Positions 50,801 to 56,411 of a DNA stretch of 64,000 bases are shown here, in pieces. The stretch spans positions 7,435,658-7,499,657 of the forward strand of contig OU015668.1 in NCBI GenBank assembly GCA_907165275.2. The letters run 5' to 3'. Positions within the stretch are counted from its first letter, which is position 1. Each line of letters starts with the position of its first letter. The notes under the pieces were generated by a model that had not been told where the DNA came from, searched no databases, and saw nothing but the letters and a program-made list of their open reading frames with translations. The DNA comes from Zygaena filipendulae. Lineage: Eukaryota; Arthropoda; Insecta; Lepidoptera; Zygaenidae. A program made the position numbers and the translations under genes.

Positions 50801-53800
50801 TGCCGATTTTCATAAGCCGAAGAAACAAAAATCGTCTTTAAAGTTTAGAACGAGCAGCTGCAGTGAAACATTTACCTATTCTTATCTCTGTCTTTCTTTC
50901 CCTTTTACTTTTTCTCTATCTCTCCCGCACCGTCCTCACACTACTTTCCGTCGCCATAACGTCATCACAGTATATTATCACGGCGCTAAACGTGTCCAAT
51001 TATAACTTTTTTGGTCAGTTAAAATACATATTAAAATAAGTTAAGGTAAGTATTACATCAAACTATAGGTTAACCTATAACCTTTCACTTTAATGTAATT
51101 TTTAACCGACTTCAAAAAAGTAGTGGTAAAGGTAGGTGTATTACTCTGCTCTGCGCCTCTCTCCCCTTTCACTTTTTGTGTATCTCTGACTCTCTCACAC
51201 CATATTCCCACGCTGCTGTCCATCGCCATGACGCCATTTTACTTTACAGCTCATCACAAAACAACGCGTTCATGTTATTATATGTAAGATGCTCTGGATT
51301 GTTTGTGCTTATAATATTTTGTGAGATTTTACATAATATTTCATAGAAATATAAAGTGTGTTTTTTGTGAACAAGAAATAGCTCATAAAGTTATTAAACT
51401 TACGTCAGAAAGAAAAAAAATCTTAAAAATAAATCATCATTTTTGTTTCTAGCAGTCAGATTAATAATACCCCTCAAAATTATTGTCAGATTTTAAGCCA
51501 ACATAACTTGGAGTGCAAGCTGAACCTTCTGTAAAATAATCTGACACGCTCGAGTATTTCAAAATTGAGATTTTTTTTGCATTTTCAAAAATTCGCTACT
51601 ACCTTGCGTCACCTCCAAATCGGCAGATTTTCGAGGGGGAGGGATCTGACGCGCTGGAGTAAATTTTTTTTTTTTTCATTTTCTCCCCTTCCGGATGGCC
51701 ACCCACACCACGCAAATCGGCAGATGAATATATTTTCGATATCAGAGACACCTTGGAGTATCTAAACTACAATATCTGATGCGCTTGAGTATTTCCATTT
51801 TACTATTTTTTTTTTACATTTTTGAAAGCCTGTAGAGCTAAACCCACCGGTGAATGAAAAAACATCATATAACCTTATTTTGTTTATATCTTCTAATCTT
51901 CAAAACCCAATAGGTCCCAACGACGCTCGAGTAAATCCCGAATTAGCATCGGTATCTCCCGTACTATAGTAGTTCGCTCAGTGTATTTGAAATTTGTTAT
52001 GTAAGAGAAATGTTTTGGTAATCTATTATTTTCATTATTATTATGATAAATAAATAAATTTAAAATATTTAATATATAAAAAAATTATAATAATAAATAA
52101 ATTTAATATTATATAATTAGTAAATAGCAAGAAAAAGAAAAAATATATATGTATTATTATTATTATTGTTTTTATTTATTTTTGTTTATTGACTATTCAA
52201 AAGCGCCTGTAAAGGATTAATTGAATAAAAACATTTTGATTGATTGATTGATTGAAACAATTGATAGGAGTACTACATTCAGCGTGCATATACGACATTG
52301 ATGTGCACAGAATATTTCCCTTATATTCTTTCAATATTCGTGGCTACCCATTTCCACTTTGCGCCGAGAAAGAAGAAAGAAAAAAGAAAACTACATTTAT
52401 TCCAGCATAACCCTTCCCTTCTCTTAATCCTATACAGGGGCGTAGCTACGGCCGTATCAGTTTCTTAAAAAAATATTTCAATAATCTAACCTGCATCGAA
52501 TAGAGCTTGGTAAGACTGCTCGAGCAGCAACCGCATCATAGGATCGAAAAGGTTCGCCAATCTGCTATGAATCATAAAAGGCTCTGCATCAAACAGATCT
52601 ATATCGGGGATCTTCCCTGCGTACTCCGGCAGCTCTGGGTGTTCGTAATTCCATCGAAGATTTTCTTTGGTCACCATGTTTACCTGGGCAGTTAAAAGGA
52701 GAAGTTGAAATTTAGAAGCAGGCGTTAGTAAAAATTTGTTCCTGACTCTTTAAAAGTTGAAGAAAGCTTTCGACAAGTCTATATTAAAATTAATTGACAA
52801 CTCTTCAAGTTTCACTGTAAAAAAACCTCTTGTAAAAAATTAGTCTCTTCAAGTCTTGCCTGCACAGTATGGAGGGTAGAAGTAAGGAGAACCGTCTCGT
52901 ATGGGGGATTAGTTGAAAAAAGTATCCAGCGGTTGTGCCATTAAAGACCACGACCACTAAAAACGTATTACGTATAGTTTGTAGCTTAACAGTTGTTAGC
53001 AAATGAGTGAAAATGTAATACCGGGTGTCCCAGAAATGGTGAATCAAACTGCTATGGGAGGCAGCTTGACTAATGTCCTATCCATAAAAATAAAAAAAAA
53101 AACGCACCTGACCATAAAAAAAAAGAATATCCAAAAAAACGGGAAAATCATCAAATTTTTCTAAGTTTCCAGCTCTAATTATCGCGTTTTGGGATAATTT
53201 GTAATTTTTTTTTGCCAATATTAATTGTTAGAGGTTGCTTCAACTGATTGTTAACATTTTACAAAAAAAAAAAATGTCTGCACTTCGAGCACAGATCACT
53301 TAATTTATTTGTTTTTTCTAAACCGAAAAATTTTCTTGCTATTTTAACCAGTTGTAGTATAAAAAAAAATGTATGGGATTTGTGCAGCAAACTACTTCAA
53401 AAAGTTGCCTATTTAATGACAATTTTAAAATGGTACAAATCACTGAATTTACTTTACAAAATTGGGAGATAATAAATTGTGTGCAAGGGTGAAATTGGTG
53501 CAATTTCAAAATCACAGGTTTTTAAACATAATTATTTGCCATGTTAATAATAATGTCTCATAAGGCTCAAAATAACTGTAAAAATAAGAGCAAAAAGCTA
53601 AGGTTTCAGTGTAAGATAAACTTAAGAAAACAAACAAAAATGGTTAAGGTAAAGGTTTAAAGCAACTTTAATTGTGGTTTAAATCAACTTTTATTAAAAA
53701 TTACAATTTAAAAATAATTAAAACAATCGTAATTCCTACAAAAGGTGCTCAAACTGTCGTCCACCCATGCGTATGCACAATCTGCATCTTCTTAAAAAAA

Positions 53801-56411
53801 TTTGTTTAGGCATCGCAAGCTCATTGTGGAGATCTCCTGTGCGGCCTGGTTAATGCGCCTTCTTAATTCATCCAATGATGAAATTGGTGTATTCAGTCTG
53901 GAGTACACTTTGTCGTTGGATTGGATTGAGGTCTGGCGATCTCGCTGGCCATAAAATGGGCCCTGATCGGCCAATCCACCGTCCAGGAAACACTTTGTCA
54001 ATGTGGGCCCTCACTTCACGTGCATAGTGGACCGGACATCCGTCAATTTGTAACCACATACTTTGCAAGAAGTCATCTGTTTCTTCTTCTAATAGTCCCG
54101 GCAGTGTGTCTCTCAATAGCTGTAAATAGTTTTCTGCATTGAGTGTAGCAGGCAGTTCGACTGGACCCACTATTTTGCCGTTAACAGTACCAGTGCATAG
54201 GTTGATTTTGAACTGGTATTGTGAACGCTCTTCTCTCGCTAAATGAGGGTTTGCTAACTGCCAGCTATGTAAATTGTGGAGACTGGTATAACCATCTTTC
54301 TTGCAGGCCGATTCGTCGCTCCACAAAACTCGGTTAAAAAAATTTGGGTCTTCATCGTGTAACTGCAACATTCTTCGGCAAAAAGCTACACGTGGTGTAT
54401 AGTCACGACTTAATAAAGATTGTACTTTTTGTACATGGTATGGGTGGTATTTTCTGGCTGGCTGGGTGCTGACGGTTTGGATATCGCTCAGCGTAAATCC
54501 TAGCAGCCTCCCTTGCAGAGTAACTTACTCCGCCTCTGGTGTTGACACGCCTTGTTTCTCCGTAAATAAGATGCATGTCGCAATACTCGCTTGGAGTGTC
54601 AAAATGTTGTCGTTGATTAGCCATGATGTACAGCAAATCAATTCCAGAGTAGCGCCAAGTCGTTGAGATCAATCACAAAAATCCGGTCCGAATCACGAGC
54701 AATGTAACACCTACTTCACAGGAAAAAACAGAACACAAGTATAGCACAGAGCATCAGACGTTGTACTGAATGAAAAGGATGAGATTGCCCTGCGCCACCG
54801 AAGGGCCCCGTCCTTCAACATTACTAATAACACAAAACACTGAACGTCCATTGTTATCGCGACCTGCACTGCCAGCGCCAGCGCTATTTCTCAAATTCCA
54901 GGAATAAATAACAAAATACTAATAATTTTAGCCACTCTTTAGCGAGACAGCATGTTTTGTTAAGTCTACCGGGCATTGATACAACTTTTTGAGCCAATTC
55001 TAACCTTAGAAGCAACGGATTAGAAGTGGAAAATGAATCAAAAAGTAAAGAATAATTGCACCAATTTCACCCTTGCACACAAAAAAATTGATATCTCCCA
55101 ATTTTGTAAAGTAAATTCAGTGATTCGTACCATTTTAAAATCGTCATTAAATAGGCAACTTTTTGAAGTAGTTTGCCGTACAAGTCCCATACATTTTTTT
55201 TATCCTACAGCTGGTTAAAATAGCAAGAAAATTTTCGGTTCAGAAAAAACAATTAAATTAAGTGGTCTGTGCTCGAAGTGCAGACATTTTTTTTTGTAAA
55301 ATGTTAACAACCAGTCGAAGCAACCTCTAACAATTAATATTGGAAGAAAAAAATTACAAATTATCCCAAAACGCGATAATTAGAGCTGGAAACTTAAAAA
55401 AATTTGATGATTTTCCCGTTTTTTTGGATATTCTTTTTTTGATGGTTATGTGCGTTTTATTTTTTTTTTATATTTTTTATGGATAGCACATTAGTCAAGC
55501 TGCCTCCCATAGCAGTTTGATTCACCATTTCTGGGACACCCGTATAATACGTATAGTTTAGAATGTGCGGTCGTTATAGGACGATCATACTATGATCGAA
55601 TGATGTTTGTACTTATTATAGTGATTAGTTGATCCACCACTTACGTTAATTTCGGAGATTCCGTGGGAATTCTGGGATAAAAATTACTCTATCACAGGAA
55701 AACTGTAACCATATTATTATCCATGACTTTAGCTTTGTATAAATGAACGAATTTTTAAAAGTTTAGTATTTTTGAGTTTATCCAATTTGTATGGGATATA
55801 GGTATAAAACTAAATACAAAAAATCAAATCTTTTCTGATTATCATATTAATATGAATGTAGGTAACATTCATGAGATTTATTATTTCATAAATATTGAAT
55901 ACTATCCCAATTTGTTATCTTACTTTACTTTTCCATTTTGCTCTGGACTAAAACCAAAATATCTAGTAAAATACACAAAAAACAAAAATTGATTTTATCC
56001 CGATGATAAAACTTCTTTGCAGTAATTGTAGGACTAAACCACATGAATAAATGTCAAAATTATTCTTGGTCTCTCCATATAAAAATGCCCATTCTCCGTT
56101 GAAAAATCCAGCAGTGAGGTTATAGCGAGGACAGTTAAGAATTGTGAGAAATAACTATACCAAGTTAAACAAGTTAACTTAAATTATTAAGTTACCTTGT
56201 TATAAAGCTTTTCTTCGAACTCCATCAGATTGTGGCACTCGGGAAAAAGCCCGGACATGCCGCTGATGACGATATCATTGTCGTCATACGCGGCGCTGCC
56301 GCTGTCCGCATCCACGTGCAAGCCGCAGTCTTCAGGGAGTGGTGCCATTTGTTTGCCGACAGTGAGCCTGTTCGACCAATAAGTATTAGTAATATTTTTT
56401 TCACTTCTCAT
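13467..56411 (-). CDS. Fatty acid synthase-like multidomain gene, 39 exons, 2,348 codons
   Basis: A type I FAS paralogue with domain order KS-AT-DH-(pseudo-ME/KR)-ER-KR-ACP-TE. Coding exons (high to low): 56411-56196, 52683-52491, 48140-48008, 47772-47569, 45276-45160, 44690-44518, 43538-43396, 42305-42102, 41920-41734, 41011-40858, 40534-40365, 35548-35397, 34925-34742, 34636-34488, 34242-34058, 30056-29937, 29411-29302, 29144-28954, 28861-28716, 28629-28375, 28291-28174, 28040-27792, 27671-27255, 25967-25815, 25728-25616, 25534-25384, 25313-25142, 24743-24631, 24550-24386, 24299-24127, 20637-20488, 18592-18368, 18268-18160, 18050-17882, 15824-15674, 15468-15312, 14829-14653, 14482-14380, 14062-13467. 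All phases join, with total coding 7,047 nt including the stop. Two introns start with GC. The start is uncertain: ATG 56411 or ATG 56348, and upstream exons are possible. The normal insect length is about 2,300-2,400. Several catalytic residues are lost (see domain entries), so it is probably a pseudoenzyme or has a changed role. Confidence 0.9.
15312..15824 (-). CDS. FAS exons 35-36: acyl carrier protein (ACP) without the phosphopantetheine serine, residues 1955-2057
   Basis: Exon 35 reads TPESLTLEMLGLTDERVQEL, then WLLNTKFKLDLPKQ. It aligns without a gap to animal FAS ACPs in the region LGxDSLMGVEI. The prosthetic-group Ser of DSL is D1975 and the preceding Asp is T1974. No other Ser is nearby in helix II. 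Without the 4'-phosphopantetheine arm the domain cannot carry an acyl chain. Exon 36 continues LKKLHYENVDIILQKKSSG and ends with the ACP-TE linker DLIEVPTLLHRSKK. Both junctions are in phase (AA/G codon across exons 35/36). Confidence 0.85.
16175..17713. repeat. 1.54-kb unclassified repeat, copy 1 (FAS intron 34)
   Basis: It is closely similar over its length and in the same orientation to 50432-51963, from CCAAGAGGGGATTTGTGG to CGGTATCTCCCGTA. Inside, the motif AATCTGACGCGCTCGAGTATT recurs in both orientations (e.g. 16333, 17258, 17395, 17520). It also holds a CCGACTTCTAAAAAGTAG segment related to another interspersed repeat. No coding capacity is recognised (frame 16564-16749 is hydrophobic noise). 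Confidence 0.75.
17882..20637 (-). CDS. FAS exons 31-34: degenerate ketoreductase (KR) and KR-ACP linker, residues 1737-1954
   Basis: Family role: reduction of the beta-keto group with NADPH. Exon 31 begins RLTCSPEECYAILCDDEGFG, then VQLANHLIASGVRKLHVL. It aligns well with other FAS, but the NADPH loop that should read GGLGGFG is CDDEGFG. Exon 33 reads FVMISDGSNFGREICVQRVKSGLP. In active enzymes about 16 residues with the catalytic Tyr and Asn (N-Y-G-F-A-N region) stand between GR and the Arg-Val-x-x-G-L-P part; here they are absent. Splice sites and phase fit, so the loss is not from a missed exon boundary unless a tiny exon was overlooked. Exon 34 leads into ACP (NLIQEIAKIP). KR is very probably inactive. 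Confidence 0.8.
18650..19380. other. FAS intron sequence, possible small inverted-repeat element
   Basis: At about 18690-18890 there are two GTGACGTCAC-like sites and weak inverted similarity (aaaaaaataatagaga / tctattatttttt). This may be an old MITE. The remainder to 19380 shows no known element. Confidence 0.3.
19381..20255. repeat. Repeat cluster with a ~340-bp foldback (19628-19968)
   Basis: The foldback begins ACTAGCTGTCCCCCGCG and ends GAGACAGCTAGT. The arms share AAAACTATCCTATCTTTTAAG / its complement and meet at AATCCGTTCAGAAACTACTGAACGGATT. Single copies with a GGGGTGAAAAGGGGTTGCAAA body lie on either side (19381-19615 and 19980-20255). Confidence 0.7.
20725..20915 (-). repeat. Interspersed repeat copy
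   Basis: It begins CTGTTCCCCGCGGTTTCAG and runs through TGATTGGTTGAGCCGCTAAGG to a CACATTCGCATTTATGATAA end, the reverse orientation of the copy at 29685. Confidence 0.65.
20919..22261. mobile_element. Non-autonomous inverted-repeat DNA element, 1.34 kb
   Basis: The left end AATGCTATTGCTCCACCTGC and the right end GCAGGTGGAGCAGTAGCATT are inverted repeats with one mismatch. Weaker inverted similarity continues inward for ~70 bp (GGCATTA, GTTGGC / GCCAAC). The inside is GC-rich at 21040-21250 (ACGGCCGCGACGAG units) and at 21640-21870; the frames there have no protein motif. A TTA/TAA-type target duplication is possible but not certain. Confidence 0.7.
22412..23792 (+). mobile_element. 5'-truncated LINE with 13-bp target site duplication
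   Basis: The same 13 bases GGAAAACCTTACG flank the insertion at 22399-22411 and 23793-23805, and the 3' end is a (TTA)n run. The frame reads TEIIDESQPVEQAGF, FIDYTKAFD, then one TAA at 22592, RVKQGDPLSPKLF, RLADDLVLLSENP and YIYLGNLISFKS. A shift near 23290 leads to RAGRPHKRWSDDI...EEAF. This matches lepidopteran 'endonuclease-reverse transcriptase' LINEs. With only one stop and one or two shifts it is fairly young. It lies in the FAS intron between ER and KR exons. Confidence 0.88.
23806..24126. other. FAS intron, no feature
   Basis: Nothing recognisable between the LINE and FAS exon 30. Confidence 0.4.
24127..25967 (-). CDS. FAS exons 24-30: enoyl reductase (ER) domain, residues 1391-1736
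   Basis: Family role: NADPH-dependent reduction of the enoyl chain. Exon 24: NIGDINSLRWVEAPEPSGPG. Exon 25: VQYVALN and GYAMDFSG. Exon 26: VPAHWTLEEAATVPLPYAIA. Exon 27: nucleotide-binding loop VHGGAGALGQ (residues 1543-1552) and GCQVFTTVSD. Exon 28: NSRDTSFGDMV. Exon 30: VARAFRLLAASRHRGRVLI, the usual C-terminal ER motif. Exon 29 is diverged where other FAS have a GRFxEIGK segment. The fold and cofactor loop are kept, so the domain may still bind NADPH; activity is uncertain. Confidence 0.88.
26030..27254. repeat. FAS intron 23 with ...ACAGCTAGT repeat copies
   Basis: Two partial copies in tandem (26320-26515 and 26516-26665) share CTACTGAACCGATTTTGAAAATTC and the core GGAATTCCCGCGG. A third subtype (26690-26970) has GTCCGTCTGTCTGTCTC and ends GGGGCACAGCCAGT. 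The minus-strand frame at 26457-26675 is repeat sequence. Confidence 0.65.
27255..28040 (-). CDS. FAS exons 22-23: central pseudo-methyltransferase/pseudo-KR region, residues 1169-1390
   Basis: Both exons begin with ATG and are phase 0 at each side (249 and 417 nt). Exon 22 has FLQIVAENLNKNELTIVEVVMNN, an alpha/beta fold start like the vestigial methyltransferase of animal FAS, then VLRINKAEINSTNKILQNLDVLLINDLL. Exon 23 ends FKLVFNVMSQ. In all animal FAS this region is structural and lacks activity, so its divergence here says little. No glycine-rich SAM loop is visible. Confidence 0.75.
28174..30056 (-). CDS. FAS exons 16-21: AT-DH linker and dehydratase (DH), residues 855-1168
   Basis: Family role: dehydration of beta-hydroxyacyl groups. 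Exon 16 carries the linker ALYPKVEFPVSTET. The active-site motif HxxxGxxxxP is split across exons 17/18: YLTGHIVEG / SVVFPFAG, with H928 and G932. Exon 19 ends FEKGYEYK, matching the 'L..RGY.Y' motif. Exon 20 has WVTFIDSIIQ with the second catalytic residue D1073. Both catalytic residues are therefore kept. Exon 20 must end at GAAACTAG/GCACGT (GC donor). A GT four bases further (GGCAC/GTATTT) would put exon 21 out of frame with an immediate TGA. A downstream minus-strand frame that reads through these donors is not real. Confidence 0.87.
29685..29876 (+). repeat. Complete ...ACAGCTAGT repeat copy
   Basis: It starts TACTAATATTATAAATGCG, continues GTTTGTTACGCTTTCACGCC, GTTGTCAGGGGTACAAAGG and ends GAGGAACAGCTAGT. 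It lies in the intron between FAS exons 16 and 17. Confidence 0.75.
30545..30840. repeat. GC-rich foldback repeat, copy 1
   Basis: Arms GGCCACAGCTAT / ATAGCTGTGGCC and GCCACAGCCACGGCAGCGG / CCGCTGCCGTGGCTGTGGC face each other at 30553-30690. A third partial arm (AGCTGTGGC...TGTCTACCATTTG) follows to 30820. The same building blocks occur at 33300-33545. The frames here do not resemble a protein. Confidence 0.65.
31246..31445 (-). repeat. LINE 3' tail, minus strand
   Basis: (TAA)n followed by TTTTATTTTCTCCCACAAG, i.e. a poly(A)/(TTA)-type tail read backwards, then GC-richer sequence with GGGAGACAGGGGCCTAAAC. Confidence 0.5.
31960..33003. repeat. 100-bp tandem repeat array, ~10 units, CACGTG-rich
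   Basis: CATAGACAACACGAAAAC recurs every 100 bp (31991, 32091, 32191, 32291, 32391, then 32498 after a 7-bp insertion, and every 100 bp to 32898). From unit five on, two sub-types alternate (TCTGGGACTCGTAG/CCTTTGAAAATTTGACC and TTTGCGCCTCATAG/GCTTTTAAAAATTTGATC), a 200-bp higher-order repeat. Seven unit junctions contain CACGTG. Minus-strand frames of 67-120 codons across it are repeat artefacts. Confidence 0.92.
33295..33545. repeat. GC-rich foldback repeat, copy 2 (nested in the hAT element)
   Basis: Left arm GGCGGCGGCAGCGGCAAAAA...TAGACAACATAAGAAGT, right arm ACTTCTTTTCTTATGTTGTC...TTTGTTTTTGCCGCTG. GGCCACAGCT occurs in both orientations between them. It shares blocks with 30545-30840. 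Confidence 0.7.
34058..41011 (-). CDS. FAS exons 10-15: acyltransferase (AT) domain, residues 524-854
   Basis: Family role: loading acetyl and malonyl groups from CoA. Exon 10 has the opening motif FVYSGMGSQWNCMGAQL. Exon 12 has the nucleophile motif GHSVGE (S634) and AAYSRG, whose R659 binds the malonyl carboxylate. Exon 13 has the catalytic His in NIAYHSRYI (H736). The S-to-R (25) and S-to-H (102) distances equal those I recall for human FAS (S581, R606, H683). Exon 15 has VEVAPHGLLQAIL. This domain looks fully competent, unlike KS, KR, ACP and TE. The AT exons are spread over 7 kb; the 4.8-kb intron between exons 11 and 12 holds a LINE, a MITE and a palindrome. Confidence 0.9.
35676..36320. 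repeat. AACCGACTTCC-type repeat with internal ~307-bp tandem duplication
   Basis: It begins TTAACTGACTTCCAAAAAGG. A block with ATGGGATCTTGGAGAAATCG, then GGCACACCTATAGCGATTTGG and GTGGAACTGATGATGAAGACC occurs at about 35840-35990 and again at 36115-36265. A related copy lies inverted at 63590-63960. The 149-codon plus frame is the repeat, not a gene. Confidence 0.7.
36504..36934. repeat. 431-bp palindrome with 173-bp arms
   Basis: Arms 36504-36676 and 36762-36934 are almost exact reverse complements, from AAACAAATTTTTAAC inwards to GGTGACAAGCC, around an 85-bp loop. Both arms contain ACCGACTTCCAAAAAC. A diverged single arm is at 63100-63200. Confidence 0.85.
36950..37190 (+). repeat. LINE ORF2 C-terminus and 3' UTR fragment
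   Basis: 36957-37062 reads VHAARLRNQLPDGIRRARS and QFKRLVREHLRALP, the end of a jockey/BS-type ORF2, followed by an AT-rich UTR. Confidence 0.6.
37250..39205 (+). pseudogene. Decayed non-LTR retrotransposon reverse transcriptase
   Basis: In order: LKRKKNKFVRREIFSNRKNP and KKAPGIDKVRAIDIK (37300-37740); NYRPITILPTIDKIIEKY; ILTEKQYGFQPRKNT; VLFIDYSRAFDTLRHDV (38080-38130); EGTAQGSVLGPLHYL and FQFADDTCLLVA, the catalytic FADD box (38212-38420); QTYLGLIIDNKMKWTKHIN (38610-38660). Then come VISLYKALGESIVSYGISSYG and, to 39190, the C-terminus. Frame breaks occur near 37740, 38060, 38430 and 38690. It is dead and lies in the FAS intron between exons 11 and 12. Confidence 0.8.
39212..39318. repeat. 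(GTAT)n/(TG)n-rich simple sequence
   Basis: Irregular GTATGTGTGTAT repeats directly after the LINE end, possibly its tail expanded. Confidence 0.7.
39319..39701. mobile_element. MITE with perfect 30-bp inverted repeats
   Basis: The left end reads ATACACACATCAAAAGTGTC and on through TAGGGATCAA; the right end is the exact reverse complement (39672-39701). The element is 383 bp with no coding capacity. The size and TA-rich flanks suit a Tc1/mariner-type MITE, but the class is inferred. Confidence 0.8.
39720..40240 (+). repeat. Two LINE 3' tails
   Basis: The first ends CGAATAAATAAAT followed by a poly(A) run to 40095. The second has GCATTAAGTCCGCCTTTTGTAC and ends ATAAAGATCTTTAAATAAAT at about 40232, a tail type common in this window. 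Confidence 0.6.
41311..41632 (+). mobile_element. tRNA-derived SINE, second family
   Basis: The head has a box A-like TAGCTTAGTGGTTGG and a box B-like AGGTTCAAACACT. The body holds GGGCACTTCGCAGTGCCCAAC and the end is AATTAAAAAGAAGAAGAG. It lies between FAS exons 9 and 10. No paralogous copy was seen in this window. Confidence 0.6.
41734..41920 (-). CDS. FAS exon 9: KS-AT linker, residues 462-523
   Basis: The exon begins phase 0 with NLERYACDLPYLVTASGRKED and ends GYGIY plus one base. PYLVTASGRKED corresponds to the conserved 'P.L..SGRT.EA' start of the linker in animal FAS. It joins in phase to exons on both sides and shows no oddities. Confidence 0.85.
42102..56411 (-). CDS. FAS exons 1-8: ketosynthase (KS) domain, residues 1-461
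   Basis: Family role: condensation of acyl and malonyl units. Recognised by DIVISGMSGLFPE (exon 1), KIPDIDLFDAEPF (exon 2), GVFVASDHSET (exon 3), ANRISYWLNVNGPS and the nucleophile box DSACCSS with C208 (exon 4), SEAVNVIYLQKRKDAKR (exons 5/6) and FSFTGVNGHVLLQ (exon 8). The usual EAHGTGT box reads EGFGAG, so the first catalytic His is F343. The usual GSVKSNxGH box reads GSVMSNIGY, so the Lys is M376 and the second His is Y381. Cys is therefore kept but decarboxylation and condensation chemistry should fail. Exon 7 ends with donor AAG/GCAAGT, a GC-AG intron whose phase fits. In exon 1 the N-terminal 22 residues before MAPLPEDCG may not be translated. Confidence 0.9.
42720..43380 (-). repeat. 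LINE 3' tail, minus strand, in AT-rich intron
   Basis: At 42853-42990, (AAATC)n, then TATGCTTTATTGCCCCAGAAG and CAAAAGGCGGCCTTATTGC; the same tail is on the plus strand at 63405-63547. The rest is AT-rich with short imperfect repeats of AATGTACTTATAATGTATC (43150-43240). Confidence 0.65.
43594..44227. mobile_element. MITE, 634 bp
   Basis: Left AATAGGGTATTTGCATGAA and right TTCATGCAAGTACCCTATT are inverted repeats with one mismatch. The inside has GTGACGTCA-like sites (43750, 44036). It lies in the intron between FAS exons 6 and 7. The 79-codon plus frame inside has no motif. Confidence 0.7.
44946..45120 (-). mobile_element. SINE copy lacking its head, inverted
   Basis: It reads ATTAATAATAATAATCCACTT ... 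CCACCCCCACCGGGAATTT, the reverse of the 6615 element's tail and body. The box A end is missing. Confidence 0.7.
45500..45745 (-). repeat. ...ACAGCTAGT repeat copy, reverse orientation, compound
   Basis: Starts ACTAACTGTGCCCCGCGG, restarts at TTAGCTGTTCCCGCATTAATT, and ends near TCATCATGATCGATTCAG. It resembles the left arm of 19628-19968. Confidence 0.65.
45763..46110. mobile_element. 348-bp MITE, copy 1
   Basis: Ends AACGTGTTAATGAATTAACT and AATTCATTAACACGTT are inverted repeats (26 bp with one mismatch). A second copy at 62482-62826, same orientation, is highly similar throughout (GGAATTTCGTAGATAGGTCA etc.). It lies in the intron between FAS exons 4 and 5. Confidence 0.82.
46250..46380 (+). 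repeat. LINE 3' tail with (ATT)n
   Basis: CGCTGAATCACTTCCTTTTGCC ... TGATGGCAATAAACAATTTTA then (TTA)n. Inverted match to 4505-4640. Confidence 0.6.
46381..47560. other. FAS intron 4, remainder
   Basis: A GC-richer stretch at 46930-47080 (CGGGCGTGTCGGTGGCTAGG) is unassigned. A partial ...ACAGCTAGT-type repeat lies at 47425-47550 (GATAATCTCTGGAAATACTG). No gene is supported. Confidence 0.4.
48195..48500 (-). repeat. LINE 3' tail, minus strand, beside simple AT repeats
   Basis: At 48380-48500 the sequence AATAGAATAGAATACAGTACACC ... CATACAAAAGGCGGTCTTATCG matches 60580-60715. Before it (48225-48300) are short repeats of CAATACAAATTTTTGTATTGAC. Confidence 0.6.
48501..50431. other. FAS intron 2, largely unassigned
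   Basis: Contains the 24-bp perfect hairpin (49086-49139) and a degenerate repeat at 50080-50190 (TGATCGGTTGAGTAGTTAAGG). No coding feature is seen. Confidence 0.4.
49086..49139. repeat. Perfect 24-bp hairpin with 6-nt loop
   Basis: ACATTTTCGTACACACATTA plus TTTA is followed by CTGACT and then the exact reverse complement. It lies inside FAS intron 2. Confidence 0.8.
50432..51963. repeat. 1.53-kb unclassified repeat, copy 2 (FAS intron 2)
   Basis: Same orientation and nearly full-length match to 16175-17713, with an extra ~50 bases at 50680-50730 and a deletion near 51640. The ends are the same (CCAAGAGGGG / CTCCCGTA). Confidence 0.75.
51964..52490 (+). repeat. FAS intron 2 end with LINE tail
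   Basis: GCGCCTGTAAAGGATTAATT followed by GAATAAAAACATTTTGATT and (GATT)n at 52236-52254 marks a LINE 3' end. AT-rich sequence surrounds it. Confidence 0.55.
53021..55542 (-). mobile_element. Mariner-like (IS630/Tc1/mariner) element with ~485-bp inverted repeats
   Basis: Terminal repeats at 53021-53505 and 55054-55542 are near-identical in inverse orientation, starting CCGGGTGTCCCAGAAATGG / CCATTTCTGGGACACCCG. TA flanks both ends (53019-53020, 55543-55544), the target duplication of this superfamily. The transposase lies between on the minus strand. It sits in FAS intron 1 in the same orientation as the gene. Confidence 0.87.
53792..54672 (-). pseudogene. Broken mariner-like transposase
   Basis: Blocks in order: ANQRQHFDTPSEYCDMHLIY and AARIYAERYPNRQHP (N-terminal helix-turn-helix region of the DUF4817 type); HPYHVQKVQSLLSRDY; then 54371-53900 with NRVLWSDES (first Asp), WLQIDGCPVHY (second Asp) and WPARSPDLNPI (third Asp). 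SNDKVYSRLNTPISSLDELR and MSLRCLNKF follow. Frame breaks near 54480, 54390 and 53900 leave no complete enzyme. The three catalytic Asp are still present. Confidence 0.8.

Noticed and set aside
13467..56411. A simple processed or dead FAS pseudogene
   Set aside because: It has introns, matching phases at 38 junctions and no stop in 2,348 codons; decay would have broken some of these. Not excluded without expression data.
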